In this document: positions 17,595-27,138 of the stretch, piece after piece | How positions within the stretch are numbered: position 1 is the first letter of the stretch | How the letters are laid out: each line of letters starts with the position of its first letter | Source of the DNA: Whitmania pigra | Lineage: Eukaryota; Annelida; Clitellata; Hirudinida; Haemopidae | Length of the DNA stretch: 64,000 nt | Reading direction: 5' to 3' | NCBI GenBank assembly: GCA_021613335.1 | Contig: JAJTWR010000431.1 | Span: forward strand, 1,302,001-1,366,000 | Made by a program: the position numbers and the translations under genes | Notes under the pieces: model-generated | What the model was told of the DNA's origin: nothing | Databases searched by the model: none | What the model saw: only the letters and a program-made list of their open reading frames with translations

Positions 17595-18002
17595 ATGAGC
17601 GTCAGCATATCTTTTGTTCTGGACGGCCTACGAGTCGCCCACACCCACGGTCCTTCCGGAGCGCAACTCAACACCTCTCCCCCGAAGGACAACGGCGGCG
17701 ACGGTAGTTCGTTTTCTCCCACCGACCTCCTCGCCGCATCCTTTGCCTCCTGCGCGCTCACCACCATGTCGCTCTTGGCGACGCGGAATCACCTTCCGTT
17801 CTCCCAGGCGAAGGCGACCATCGTGAAGGACATGGGCGGACCGCCGCGGCGAGTGTCGATGCTCACCCTCGACATCGAGATGCCGAAGGGTCTGTCCGAC
17901 GAGCACAAGAAGCTCCTCGAAGACGCAGCGCACACCTGCCCGGTAGCGCGCAGCCTCCACCCCGACGTTCAGCTCAAGGTTTCCTTCAAGTACCCGAAGT
18001 AA
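17595..18002 (+). CDS. OsmC/Ohr-family peroxiredoxin
   Basis: A 135-residue thiol-dependent peroxidase of the OsmC/YhfA group that reduces organic hydroperoxides. The two redox cysteines are present: Cys53 in ASCALTTMSLLA and Cys115 in HTCPVARSLHP. The GGDGSSFSPTDLLAASF block precedes the first. Its length is normal. It lies 18 bases after the small protein gene and may share its transcript. Confidence 0.9.
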   Translation: MSVSISFVLDGLRVAHTHGPSGAQLNTSPPKDNGGDGSSFSPTDLLAASFASCALTTMSLLATRNHLPFSQAKATIVKDMGGPPRRVSMLTLDIEMPKGLSDEHKKLLEDAAHTCPVARSLHPDVQLKVSFKYPK

Positions 18003-18020
18003 GCCGCCGAGGTCGCGCGC

Positions 18021-19412
18021 CTACGAGGGAGACTTGTAGTCTGCGGAGCGCACGCCGTAGCGCTTCAGCAGGCGGTGCAGACTTGGTCGCTCAATGCCCG
18101 CTCGTTCTGCGGCTTGGGTGACGCTCCCTTTCAAGTCGCGCATGAGTGCCACGAGGTAGTCGCGCATCACGTGGTCGCGCGCGCTTTCCAGCGCCGCGCG
18201 GTAGGTGAGTTTCCCTAAGTCGTCGTAGCGCAGCGGTTCCGCCGTGACGAGCTCCGCGGGCAAGTCGCGCGCGTCGAGTTCGTCGCCGCTCGCCACGGCG
18301 ACCGCCCGCTCAATCGCATTCTCCAGCTCCCGCACGTTTCCCGGCCACTGGTGCTCGGTGAGAATCCGCAGCGCGGCGGGAGTGAGCGTCATTGCCGGGC
18401 GCTGGAAGGTGCGGGTGTACTTCTCCACAAAGTGCGCCGCGAGGATGGGGATGTCGTCGCGGCGCTCGCGCAGCGCTGGCAGCCGAATCGGCAATACGTG
18501 GAGGCGATAGTAAAGGTCTTCCCGGAACCGACCAGCGGCGACTTCGGCGCGCAGGTCGCGGTGCGTCGCGGCGACGATGCGCACGTCGACGCGAATCGGC
18601 ATGTTCTCTCCGACCCGGCGGATCTCCCGCTCTTGGAGCGCCCGGTTCAGCTTCACCTGCATGGCCGTCGGCAGTTCGGCGACTTCGTCGAGGAAGAGCG
18701 TGCCCCGGTCGGCCTCTTCGAAGAGCCCCTGCTTTGCGCCGCTCGCGCCGGTGAAGGCACCGCGCGCGTGTCCGAAGAGCTCGCTCTCAATCAGCTCCGC
18801 CGGGAGCGCTCCGCAATTCACCGGCACGAACCGGCCACTGCGGCGAGTGCCCTGGTAGTGGATGGCCCGGGCGGCGAGCTCTTTTCCGGTTCCGGTCTCG
18901 CCTTGGAGCAGCACGGTGATATCGAGGTTCGCCGCTCGGGCGAGCAGCCGGTAGACCTCCTGCATCTCGTGGCTCTTGCCGATGAGGCTCGAAAACGAAT
19001 GCCGGGCGGTCAGCTCATCGCGGAGGTTCGCCGCTTGCGCGCGCAGGCGCTTGCGCTCCAGCGCCCGCGCGCAGATGAGCGCCACCGCGTCGGGCTCGAA
19101 GGGCTTCTGCAAGTAGTCGTAGGCACCGAGCTTCATGGCGGACACCGCGTCGGACACCGTGGCGTAGGCAGTGAGCAAAATCACTTCGGTGTCCGGGTGA
19201 CGCTCTTTGACCTTTCGCAGTACCGCGAGGCCGTCGGCTCCCGGCATTTTTAGGTCGGTCACCACCAAATCGAATTCTTCGGATTCGATGAGTAAGAGCG
19301 CTCGGGCACCGTCGCTCGCAGTGGTGAGCTCGCAGTCTCCTTCGAGCACCTTGGTGAGCAACTTGAGCATGTTCTCCTTGTCGTCGACCAGGAGCACGCG
19401 CGCTCGGCTCAT
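18021..19412 (-). CDS. sigma54-dependent response regulator, NtrC/ZraR type
   Basis: A 463-residue activator with three domains. The receiver has phospho-acceptor Asp53 in VVTDLKMPGADG. The AAA+ domain has Walker A GETGTGKE and the sigma54-contacting GAFTGA loop, both intact. The C-terminal Fis-type helix-turn-helix ends AGIERPSLHRLLKRYG. The start overlaps the stop of the histidine kinase gene (ATGA), so the two are made together. The nearest plausible targets are the divergent efflux genes, where a GG-N10-GC promoter is visible. Confidence 0.95.
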   Translation of the reverse strand: MSRARVLLVDDKENMLKLLTKVLEGDCELTTASDGARALLLIESEEFDLVVTDLKMPGADGLAVLRKVKERHPDTEVILLTAYATVSDAVSAMKLGAYDYLQKPFEPDAVALICARALERKRLRAQAANLRDELTARHSFSSLIGKSHEMQEVYRLLARAANLDITVLLQGETGTGKELAARAIHYQGTRRSGRFVPVNCGALPAELIESELFGHARGAFTGASGAKQGLFEEADRGTLFLDEVAELPTAMQVKLNRALQEREIRRVGENMPIRVDVRIVAATHRDLRAEVAAGRFREDLYYRLHVLPIRLPALRERRDDIPILAAHFVEKYTRTFQRPAMTLTPAALRILTEHQWPGNVRELENAIERAVAVASGDELDARDLPAELVTAEPLRYDDLGKLTYRAALESARDHVMRDYLVALMRDLKGSVTQAAERAGIERPSLHRLLKRYGVRSADYKSPS

Positions 19413-20884
19413 GCTGCGCCTCCAGTCCAGCGCGGCAAGCGCAAGACGACCCGCGCGCCGAGCTCCACCGGAGCGAGGAGCAGCTCTCCGCCGTGCGCTC
19501 GGGCGATGGCGCGCGACACCGCAAGGCCAAGCCCAGTGCCCTGCGGCTTGGTAGTGAAGAACGGCTCGAAGACGCGGTCGCGCACTTCGCTTCCGAATCC
19601 TGGCCCCGCGTCGGCGACGGCGACCTCCACATTGCCGCCCGCCTCCGACACCTGCACCGTCACCTGTCCGTTCGGCGGCGAGGCCTCAAGGCCATTCTTC
19701 AAGAGGTTCACGAGCACTTGGCGCAGCTTCGTCGCATCGCCGAGCGCAGCGCCCTCGCCGCTCACCGAGAGCGCTCCGGCGCTCGCGCCGTTGGAGTCGA
19801 CGAGGCGCACCACGACATCGTCGGCGAGCGCTCGCAAGTCCACCGGCTGCGCCGCGACCACCGGCGGCCGCGACAGGTCGAGCAGGCCCTCGACAATTTC
19901 TTGGCAGCGCAGCGCCTCGGCCTGAATCACCGAGAGCTCTTCGGTGAGCGCCGGGTCGCCGCGCTTTTCGAGAAGGCGCACGTAGCCGCGGATCACCGCC
20001 AAGGGGTTGTTCAACTCGTGGGCCACTCCGGCGGCGAGGCGGCCGATGCTCGCGAGCTTTTCATCGACGAGCCGCTGCCGCTGGTGCTCTTCGACCGAGG
20101 CCGCCATCGCATTCAACTGCTGGGCGAGGGCGCCGAACTCATCGGGCGTCGAGAGCGGAATGCGGGTGCGCAGGTCGCCGTCGCCCATGCGCTGTGCGCC
20201 AGCTTCGAGGAGCGCCAAGGGGCGCGCGACCGAGCGACCGATGAGCAGCCCGGCAGCAATCGCGAGGAGCGGCGCCAGAATGAGGAACAGCAGCGTGAAG
20301 ACCACCGTGCGGTGCTGGACGACTTGCACGAGTTCCGCGAGCTTTCGGGTGGCCTCCGACAAACGGGCCGCGAGCAGCGCCACCCGTTCCTGCGCCGCGC
20401 CGACGGTGCCGAGGACCTCGGCGTGTTCGGCCTGCACTTCTTTCGTCGCCGACGCGAGGACGCCCGGAAGTATCCGCGCATTGTAGGAGTCGTCGAGGTC
20501 GAAGAGCGCTTTGGTGATGCTCGTCACCCACTCCCGCTCGTCGGGTTCCAGCGCGAAGCTCTGGAGCTGCGCCGCGAGTGCGCGGGAGGTAGCGCTCGCA
20601 TCGCGGTAGAGGCCCGCGTGGCTGTCGTCGCCGATGATGATGGTGTGGGCCACATGCGCGTACTGGTCGCGGAGCGCATTGCCGAACTCGAGGCTCAGTT
20701 CGAGCCCTTTGACCCGCTGCTCCGCGTAGGCGAGCTCCTTGTGAATTTGGGTGAACCCGTGAAGGACGAAGCTCGCGGCGATGATGTAGAGGGCGATGAG
20801 CGAGCCGAAGGCGATGAAGAGCCGCCGCCCGGTCGCTGAACGACGCGCCGGTTTCGCGCTACCACTCGTCGTTTCTCCACCCAT
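19409..20884 (-). CDS. sensor histidine kinase with periplasmic sensor and HAMP domain
   Basis: A 491-residue membrane kinase. One transmembrane helix near the N-terminus is followed by a helical periplasmic region of about 150 residues, a second helix, a HAMP linker, an H-box VAHELNNPLAV with His near 289, and a full HATPase domain (N-box LLKNGLEASP, DAGPGFG, GTGLGLAV). The ATG at 20884 has a GGAGG ribosome site; the frame extends 30 codons further without such support. It is the cognate partner of the overlapping sigma54 regulator. The stimulus is unknown; position suggests envelope metal stress. Confidence 0.92.
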   Translation of the reverse strand: MGGETTSGSAKPARRSATGRRLFIAFGSLIALYIIAASFVLHGFTQIHKELAYAEQRVKGLELSLEFGNALRDQYAHVAHTIIIGDDSHAGLYRDASATSRALAAQLQSFALEPDEREWVTSITKALFDLDDSYNARILPGVLASATKEVQAEHAEVLGTVGAAQERVALLAARLSEATRKLAELVQVVQHRTVVFTLLFLILAPLLAIAAGLLIGRSVARPLALLEAGAQRMGDGDLRTRIPLSTPDEFGALAQQLNAMAASVEEHQRQRLVDEKLASIGRLAAGVAHELNNPLAVIRGYVRLLEKRGDPALTEELSVIQAEALRCQEIVEGLLDLSRPPVVAAQPVDLRALADDVVVRLVDSNGASAGALSVSGEGAALGDATKLRQVLVNLLKNGLEASPPNGQVTVQVSEAGGNVEVAVADAGPGFGSEVRDRVFEPFFTTKPQGTGLGLAVSRAIARAHGGELLLAPVELGARVVLRLPRWTGGAA

Positions 20885-20906
20885 CGAGCCTCCGCCAATA
20901 GAAACT

Positions 20907-20991
20907 TTCAGAGTTACACTGTATCCCTGTTGGCCTGGATGCGCGAGGAAAGGCCCCGCCGGAGCGGCCTGCATTCAACTAAAACTCTGAA
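20907..20991. repeat. inverted repeat in kinase/efflux intergenic region
   Basis: TTCAGAGTT at 20907-20915 and AACTCTGAA at 20983-20991 are exact 9-base inverted copies separated by 67 bases. They lie upstream of the sigma54 promoter at about -139 to -55 from the predicted transcript start, the usual zone for enhancer sites. They are candidate binding sites for the adjacent response regulator. Confidence 0.5.
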
Positions 20992-21019
20992 TTCACATGT
21001 GTTTTTCTAGGGCTCGACT

Positions 21020-21035
21020 TGGACCGGTCATTGCA
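21020..21035 (+). promoter_or_regulatory. sigma54 (-24/-12) promoter of the Cus-type efflux operon
   Basis: TGGACCGGTCATTGCA has the invariant GG-N10-GC spacing and a perfect TTGCA at the -12 element; the -24 element deviates at two positions from TGGCAC. The predicted start is near 21046, only a few bases before the ATG at 21050. Either the mRNA is almost leaderless or a later start codon is used. A sigma54 activator gene is encoded right next door. Confidence 0.65.
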
Positions 21036-21049
21036 TACCACCTGGGTGT

Positions 21050-22429
21050 ATGCCCGCCCGACCCGCTGCCGTCCGTGACGCCTCAGTGCTCGTGCGCTGT
21101 GGCGCCCTCCTCGCCCTGCTCGTGAGCGGGAGCGCCTTCGCGGTTGGTCCCTACCAGCCCTACAGCGATCCCTTGCTCGAACGGCTCATCGCCGACAGCC
21201 TCGCCACTCGCCCCGAGCACGCGGCGATGCGCTCGAACATCTCCGCGCTCCGCGAGCGCATGCACCAGGAGAGCTCCTGGTCCGACCCGATGCTGCAGTT
21301 CGGGATACAGAATGGCAGCTTCACGAGTTGGGACGTCGGCAAAATGGAGATGAGCTACTACTCCATCATGCTCTCCCAGACGTTCCCGATTTCCGGGGCG
21401 ACAAAGGTGCGGGGAGACATCGCTGGCCTCGCCGCCGCCCAGGGCGAACCGCTCTTCACGCGACTGCGCCTCACCACCGAAGCCGAGGTGCGAAAGCTCT
21501 ACATCGACTTGCTCCTCACCCGCGCGCGCCGGGTGCTCGTCGACCGCCTCATTTCCCTGTGGACCCAAGCGGTCGACGTAGCGCGGAGCACCTACGAAGC
21601 CGGGGGCGGCACCCAGGCCGACATCCTGCGCTCGCGACTCGAAGTGCGGCGCTTGAAACAGCGGCGCTCGGCGCTCGAAGCCACCGAAAGCTCCCGGGTG
21701 CAGGGCCTGAACCGGCTGCGCGGCGAACCGATTGAAACGCCCATCGCCACCGACGCGCAGTTCGACAAAATCGACATCCCGGCCCTCTACGACGAGAACG
21801 CCGCCGTGGAAGACGCGCTCGCGCGCAGCCCCGAGCTCGCCGCAAGCCGCATCGCGGTGCAAGCCGCCGAGCGGACGACGGACCTCGCCCGCCGAAGCTA
21901 CATCCCCGACTTGACCCTCAACCTCGGGGTCATGCCGCGCGGCGGAGGTTTGTCGACGATGTGGCAAGTGTCCATCGGCGGCACCATCCCTATCTTCGCC
22001 GGGAGCAAGCAGTCGCGCGCCGTCGCCTCGGGCCTCGCGCGCACCCAAGAGGCGCGCTCGAACATCGAAGCCACAAAGCGCCTCGTGCAGTTGCGGGCCC
22101 GCCAACGCTACGCGGCCCTCAAGTCGCTGCGGGAGATTCTGCTCGAATACCGCGATGGACTCCTCGCCGAGTCGCGAGCCACCGCCGACAGCACCCTCAT
22201 CCAATACCAAGCAGGGAAAGCGCCCTTCGCTGCGGTGCTCGACGCGATGGCCGGTGTGCTCCGCGATGAAGATGGTTACTTGGAGAGCCTCGCGGTCGCG
22301 CACGACCTCGTCGCCGCGAGCATCGAAGTGAGCACCGCCGCAAGCGCAGCACCGGGAGTGTCGGTAGAGCCCAGCATGGGCGGAGCGTCGCCACCCGAAG
22401 GAAGCTCGAACATGTCGAGCGGCATGTGA
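21050..22429 (+). CDS. TolC/CusC-family outer-membrane efflux channel
   Basis: A 459-residue outer-membrane factor, first gene of a CBA efflux operon. A signal sequence (core CGALLALLVSGSAFA) is followed by the two helical-hairpin halves typical of TolC proteins, including SYYSIMLSQTFPISG and VSIGGTIPIFAG. It forms the trimeric exit duct for the adaptor and RND pump encoded next. The start may lie a few codons downstream of 21050, given the short distance to the sigma54 promoter. The stop overlaps a GTG (22426) of the adaptor frame. Confidence 0.9.
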   Translation: MPARPAAVRDASVLVRCGALLALLVSGSAFAVGPYQPYSDPLLERLIADSLATRPEHAAMRSNISALRERMHQESSWSDPMLQFGIQNGSFTSWDVGKMEMSYYSIMLSQTFPISGATKVRGDIAGLAAAQGEPLFTRLRLTTEAEVRKLYIDLLLTRARRVLVDRLISLWTQAVDVARSTYEAGGGTQADILRSRLEVRRLKQRRSALEATESSRVQGLNRLRGEPIETPIATDAQFDKIDIPALYDENAAVEDALARSPELAASRIAVQAAERTTDLARRSYIPDLTLNLGVMPRGGGLSTMWQVSIGGTIPIFAGSKQSRAVASGLARTQEARSNIEATKRLVQLRARQRYAALKSLREILLEYRDGLLAESRATADSTLIQYQAGKAPFAAVLDAMAGVLRDEDGYLESLAVAHDLVAASIEVSTAASAAPGVSVEPSMGGASPPEGSSNMSSGM

Positions 22430-22461
22430 GCGAAGAGCAGCCGCACCGAAACGGAGAAACC

Positions 22462-23835
22462 ATGCACGCATCACCCCGAAAGTTTGGAACTGCGGTCCTC
22501 GTGGTCGCTATTCTCGTGAGTGTGGCCGCCACGGCCGCGGCGATGGCGTACTTTCTGCGCCCGCCCCCGGCGACGACCGCCAAGGCCGACGCGCCACCAC
22601 CGGCGAAAGCCCCGGCACCGATTCGCTACCAGTGCCCGATGCACCCCAACATCATCCGAGACCACCCGGGGGATTGCCCCATCTGCGGGATGAAGCTCGT
22701 GCAGATGGACGAGCAGGAGGAAACGCACGAGGGTGAAAGCGCTTCCGAGCTGTCGAGCATCACCATCGACCCGGAGCGCCAGCAGCTCATCGGCCTGCGC
22801 ACTGCCGAAGTCGTCCGCGGGCGCATCAGCGGCCAAGTGCGCAGCTCTGGCCGGGTGGCGATTGATGAAACGCGGGTTCGCCACATCAACGTGAAGAACG
22901 GCGGCTTCGTGGAGCGGGTGTTCGTGGACTTCGTCGGCAAGCAGGTGAGCCGTGGCGAACCGCTCTTCACCATCTACAGCCCGGAGTTGCTCGCCGCCCA
23001 AAATGAGTACTTGCTGGCGCTGCGCACCCGCGACTCGCTCGCGTCCCAATCGGCGAGCGGCGACAGCGGCAAAGACCTCGTCGCCTCCGCGCGCCGTCGC
23101 CTTGCACTGTGGGACATCGCCGAGGTGGAGTTGAAGCGCCTCGAAGAAACCCGCGAGCCCTCCAAGACTGTCACCATCTATTCTCCCATCGCCGGGGTGG
23201 TCTCGAAGAAGGACGTGGTCCAAGGGATGAAGCTCGACCCCGGCGCGATGCCCTACGAAATCGTCGACCTCTCGACGGTGTGGGTGCTCGCCGACGTGTA
23301 CGAGAATGAAATCCGGCTCGTGAAGGATGGCACTCCGGCCACCTTGAAGCTCCGGGCGTTCCCCAACGAAACCTTCCACGGGAAGGTGCTCTTCATCGAC
23401 CCGTTCCTCGACCCCCAAACCCGCACCGTGAAAGTGCGCCTCAGCTTCCCAAACCCTCGCGGCGCGCTCCGGCCGGAGATGTTCGGTGAAGTGAACCTCG
23501 CCATCGCCCCCCGCGACGGGCTCCTCGTCCCGGCAGATGCGGTCATCGACTCCGGCGAGCAGAAGGTCGTGTTCGTGGCGCTCGGCAACGGGAAGTTCGA
23601 GCCGCGGGTCATCGAAGTCGGTCAGTCGAACGGCATCGAAGTCGAGGTGCTCTCGGGCATTGCCGAAGGCGAGCAGGTGGTCATTCGAGCGAACTTCCTC
23701 GTGGACTCCGAATCTCGCCTGCGCAGCTCGCTCTCTGCCCTCGCCCGCGACGCCGGGACTCCGTCGTCGGCCCGGGTGCTCCCGGCAACCGGCACCGATG
23801 CCGGGACGACCCCCCACCAAGGACACGGGCGATGA
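22462..23835 (+). CDS. CusB-type periplasmic adaptor with heavy-metal-binding domain
   Basis: A 457-residue membrane fusion protein. After an N-terminal membrane anchor it carries a heavy-metal-binding domain, YQCPMHPNIIRDHPGDCPIC, at about residues 57-76. Barrel-sandwich, helical-hairpin and beta-barrel domains follow (INVKNGGFVERVFVDFVG; TIYSPIAGVVSKKDVVQG). The CPMHP/CPICGM domain is characteristic of Cu/Ag adaptors. I prefer the ATG at 22462 because of its GGAG ribosome site; a GTG at 22426 overlapping the previous stop is the alternative. It is coupled by ATGA to the pump gene. Confidence 0.9.
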   Translation: MHASPRKFGTAVLVVAILVSVAATAAAMAYFLRPPPATTAKADAPPPAKAPAPIRYQCPMHPNIIRDHPGDCPICGMKLVQMDEQEETHEGESASELSSITIDPERQQLIGLRTAEVVRGRISGQVRSSGRVAIDETRVRHINVKNGGFVERVFVDFVGKQVSRGEPLFTIYSPELLAAQNEYLLALRTRDSLASQSASGDSGKDLVASARRRLALWDIAEVELKRLEETREPSKTVTIYSPIAGVVSKKDVVQGMKLDPGAMPYEIVDLSTVWVLADVYENEIRLVKDGTPATLKLRAFPNETFHGKVLFIDPFLDPQTRTVKVRLSFPNPRGALRPEMFGEVNLAIAPRDGLLVPADAVIDSGEQKVVFVALGNGKFEPRVIEVGQSNGIEVEVLSGIAEGEQVVIRANFLVDSESRLRSSLSALARDAGTPSSARVLPATGTDAGTTPHQGHGR

Positions 23836-26800
23836 TTAAACGCATCATCACCTTCTCGGCGGAGAACCGCTTCCTCGTCATCGCGCTCGTGGTCATCGGC
23901 CTCTTCGGCGCTCGCTGGGCGATGAAGACCATCCCCCTCGACGCGCTGCCGGATCTCTCCGACACCCAAGTCATCATCTACTCGCGCTGGGACCGCAGCC
24001 CGGACATCCTCGAAGACCAGGTCACCTACCCCATCGCGACCGCCCTCCTCGGGGCGCCGAAGGTAAAGGCCATCCGAGGCCTCTCGGACTTCGGCTACAG
24101 CTACATCTACGTCATCTTCGAAGACGGCACGGATATGTACTGGGCGCGCACCCGCGTCCTCGAATACCTCTCGAAGATTTCTTCGCAGCTCCCGGCCGGC
24201 GTGAAGACCGAACTCGGCCCCGACGCCTCCAGTGTCGGCTGGGTCTTCCAGTACGCGCTCGTCGACCACTCGGGCAAAAACTCCACCGACCAACTGCGCA
24301 GCTACCAGGACTGGTTCCTGCGCTACGCTCTCCAGAGCGTCCCGGGGGTTTCGGAGGTCGCCACCGTCGGCGGACAAGTCCGCCAGTATCAGGTGACCGT
24401 GAACCCCAACGCGCTCGCCGCCTACAAGCTGCCGCTCTCCGCCGTCACCGAGGCGGTCCGCAAAGGCAACAACGACGTCGGCGGTCGCCTCGTCGAGCTG
24501 TCCGGGCGCGAGTACATGGTGCGCGGGCGCGGCTACGTGAAGAACATCGCCGACATCGAAAACCTGCCGCTCTTGTCGAGCGGCGGGACGCCAGTGCTGG
24601 TGAAGGATGTGGCGAAGGTGGCCCTCGGCCCCGAGCTTCGCCGGGGCGTCGCAGACCTCGACGGCAAAGGCGACGTGGTCGGCGGCATCGTCGTGATGCG
24701 ACAGGGCGAGAACGCGCTCGATGTCATCGCTCGGGTGAAGCACAAGCTCGCGGAACTCGCGCCGTCACTCCCCGAAGGCGTGGAAGTGGTCACCACCTAC
24801 GATCGCTCGGTGCTCATCAGCCAGGCCATCGAGACCGTCACCGACAAACTGATCGAAGAGATCATCATCGTCTCAATCATCATCCTCATCTTCCTCTGGC
24901 ACATCCCCTCGTCGATAGTGCCCATCATCACGATTCCGGTGTCGGTAGCGCTCGCGTTCATCCCCATGAAGCTCATGGGCTTAAACGCCAACCTCATGTC
25001 CTTGGCCGGCATCGCCATCTCCATCGGTGTGCTGGTCGACGGCGCGATTGTGGAAGTGGAGAACGCCTACAACAAAATCTACCACTGGGTCGCCGACGGC
25101 AAACGCGGCGACTTCTACAAGGTGCGCCTCGAAGCGCTCCTCGAAGTCGGCCCGGGAGTGTTCTTCTCGCTCCTCGTCATCGCGGTCGCGTTCCTGCCGG
25201 TGTTCACCCTCATCGACCAAGAAGGGCGCCTCTTCCGGCCGCTTGCGTACTCGAAGAACCTCGCCATGGCGATTGCGGCGGTGCTCGCGATTACCCTCGA
25301 CCCGGCACTGCGGATGTTGTTCGCGCGCATCGAACCGTTCCGCTTCCGACCGCGCCCTATCTCGTGGCTCGCTTCGGCGCTCTTCGTCGGTCGGTACCGC
25401 TCCGAAGAACGGCACCCGGTGAGCCGCCTCCTGCACTGGCTCTACGAGCGGCCCTGCCGCTTCGTGCTGCGCCACCCGAAGGCGACCATCGCCGCTGCGG
25501 CGCTGATCGTCGCCGGGACGCTCCCCATGTACATGCACTTGGGCTCCGAGTTCATGCCCGCGCTGCGCGAGGGAACCATCCTCTACATGCCCTCGGCGGT
25601 CGAACCGGGCATGTCCGTCTCCGAAGCCCAGCAAGTGCTTCAGGTCCAAGACAAAATCCTCATGACCTTCCCGGAAGTCGAGCGGGTCTTCGGCAAAGCC
25701 GGTCGCGCGAACACCTCCACCGACCCGGCGCCGCTCACCATGATGGAGACCACCATCATCTTGAAGCCGGAGAGCGAATGGCGCGAGTCCCCGCGCTGGT
25801 ACTCCTCCTGGGCACCGTCGTTCTTGAAGAGCGTGCTGCGCCCCTTCTGGCGCGACCGCATCACCCAAGAGGAGCTGGAAGAGGAGATGAACCGTGCGCT
25901 CCAGTTCCCAGGTATCTCCAATGCCTGGACCATGCCGATCAAGGGCCGCCTCGACATGCTCTCGACGGGTATTCGCACCCCCGTCGGCATCAAGGTGATG
26001 GGCGCGGACCTCAACACCATCGAGCACATCGCCCGCGACGTGGAGTCGGCACTCGCCAAACTTCCGGAGACCCGCAGCGCTTACGCGGAGCGCGTCGCCG
26101 GTGGCTACTTCCTCGACTTCGTGTTGAAGCGCGAACAGCTCGCCCGCTACGGGTTCAGCGTCGACGACGCCAACATGCTGGTGATGACCGCCATCGGCGG
26201 CGACACCCAGAGCGTCACCGTCGAGGGCCGCGAGCGCTACGGCATCAGCGTGCGCTACGCCCGGGACTACCGCGAAGACCTCACGTCGCTCCGCCGGGTG
26301 CTGCTGCCGCTCATGAATGGACAGGGCTACGTGCCGATGGAGGAAATCGCCGACGTGACCCTCACCAAGGGCCCGTCGATGATCCGCGACGAAAATGGCC
26401 TCCTCACCGGCTACGTGTACGCGGACTTCGACACTTCGAAGACCGACATCGGAACGTATGTGGACAAGGCGAAGCACGCGGTCGCCGCCTCGGTGAAACT
26501 CCCGGTCGGCTACTCGCTCGTGTGGAGCGGCGCCTACGAGAACATGCTGCGGGTGAAGGAGCGCCTCAAAGTCATCATCCCCTTGACGCTGCTCCTCATC
26601 TTCGGACTCCTGCGCCTCAACACCAAGTCGACCTTCAAGACCATGGTGGTACTGCTCGCGGTGCCGTTCTCCGCCGTGGGCGCCATCTGGCTGCTCTGGC
26701 TCCTCGACTACAACATCTCCATCGCCGTCTGGGTGGGCCTCATCGCCCTCATGGGACTCGACGCGGAGACAGGGGTCTTCATGCTGTTATTCCTCGACCT

Positions 26801-27104
26801 CTCCTACGACGAGGCGAAGGCTCGGGGGCAGCTCAAGAATACGCGAGACTTGGAGGAGGCCATCATCCACGGCGCGGTGAAGCGGGTGCGCCCCAAGACG
26901 ATGACCGTGGTGTCGGCGATGCTCGGGCTCCTGCCGATCATGTGGTCCACCGGCATCGGCGCCGACCTGATGAAGCGCATCGCCGCTCCGATGGTCGGAG
27001 GGCTCAGCACCAGCTTCGCCATGGAGCTCTTGGTGTACCCGGCGATTTACTTCCTGTGGAAGAAGCGCTCGCTCCCCAAGGAAACCGCAGCCCTGGCGCA
27101 GTGA
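23832..27104 (+). CDS. CusA-type heavy-metal RND efflux pump (Cu/Ag class)
   Basis: A 1090-residue inner-membrane proton-driven pump. The fourth helix contains AISIGVLVDGAIVEVEN at about 394-410, the AIG-x2-VD form seen in monovalent-cation (Cu/Ag) pumps rather than the DFG form of Czc pumps. ILYMPS and VFGKAGRANTSTDPAPL in the periplasmic domain are also Cus-like, as is MDAETG-type helix DAETGVFMLLFLDL. It is about 40 residues longer than CusA because of an insert around 655-690 (region WYSSWAPSFLKSVLRPFW). It is the third gene of the operon. The methionine relay was not traced residue by residue. Confidence 0.92.
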   Translation: MIKRIITFSAENRFLVIALVVIGLFGARWAMKTIPLDALPDLSDTQVIIYSRWDRSPDILEDQVTYPIATALLGAPKVKAIRGLSDFGYSYIYVIFEDGTDMYWARTRVLEYLSKISSQLPAGVKTELGPDASSVGWVFQYALVDHSGKNSTDQLRSYQDWFLRYALQSVPGVSEVATVGGQVRQYQVTVNPNALAAYKLPLSAVTEAVRKGNNDVGGRLVELSGREYMVRGRGYVKNIADIENLPLLSSGGTPVLVKDVAKVALGPELRRGVADLDGKGDVVGGIVVMRQGENALDVIARVKHKLAELAPSLPEGVEVVTTYDRSVLISQAIETVTDKLIEEIIIVSIIILIFLWHIPSSIVPIITIPVSVALAFIPMKLMGLNANLMSLAGIAISIGVLVDGAIVEVENAYNKIYHWVADGKRGDFYKVRLEALLEVGPGVFFSLLVIAVAFLPVFTLIDQEGRLFRPLAYSKNLAMAIAAVLAITLDPALRMLFARIEPFRFRPRPISWLASALFVGRYRSEERHPVSRLLHWLYERPCRFVLRHPKATIAAAALIVAGTLPMYMHLGSEFMPALREGTILYMPSAVEPGMSVSEAQQVLQVQDKILMTFPEVERVFGKAGRANTSTDPAPLTMMETTIILKPESEWRESPRWYSSWAPSFLKSVLRPFWRDRITQEELEEEMNRALQFPGISNAWTMPIKGRLDMLSTGIRTPVGIKVMGADLNTIEHIARDVESALAKLPETRSAYAERVAGGYFLDFVLKREQLARYGFSVDDANMLVMTAIGGDTQSVTVEGRERYGISVRYARDYREDLTSLRRVLLPLMNGQGYVPMEEIADVTLTKGPSMIRDENGLLTGYVYADFDTSKTDIGTYVDKAKHAVAASVKLPVGYSLVWSGAYENMLRVKERLKVIIPLTLLLIFGLLRLNTKSTFKTMVVLLAVPFSAVGAIWLLWLLDYNISIAVWVGLIALMGLDAETGVFMLLFLDLSYDEAKARGQLKNTRDLEEAIIHGAVKRVRPKTMTVVSAMLGLLPIMWSTGIGADLMKRIAAPMVGGLSTSFAMELLVYPAIYFLWKKRSLPKETAALAQ

Positions 27105-27138
27105 CTCTGGCTTCGTGGCCCTTACGCAGCGCCCAGTT

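Noticed and set aside
24981..26477. 498-codon minus-strand frame and the 791-codon plus-strand frame at 25364-27739
   Set aside because: Both lie over the RND pump gene in wrong frames; Arg/His-rich shadow translations without family features.
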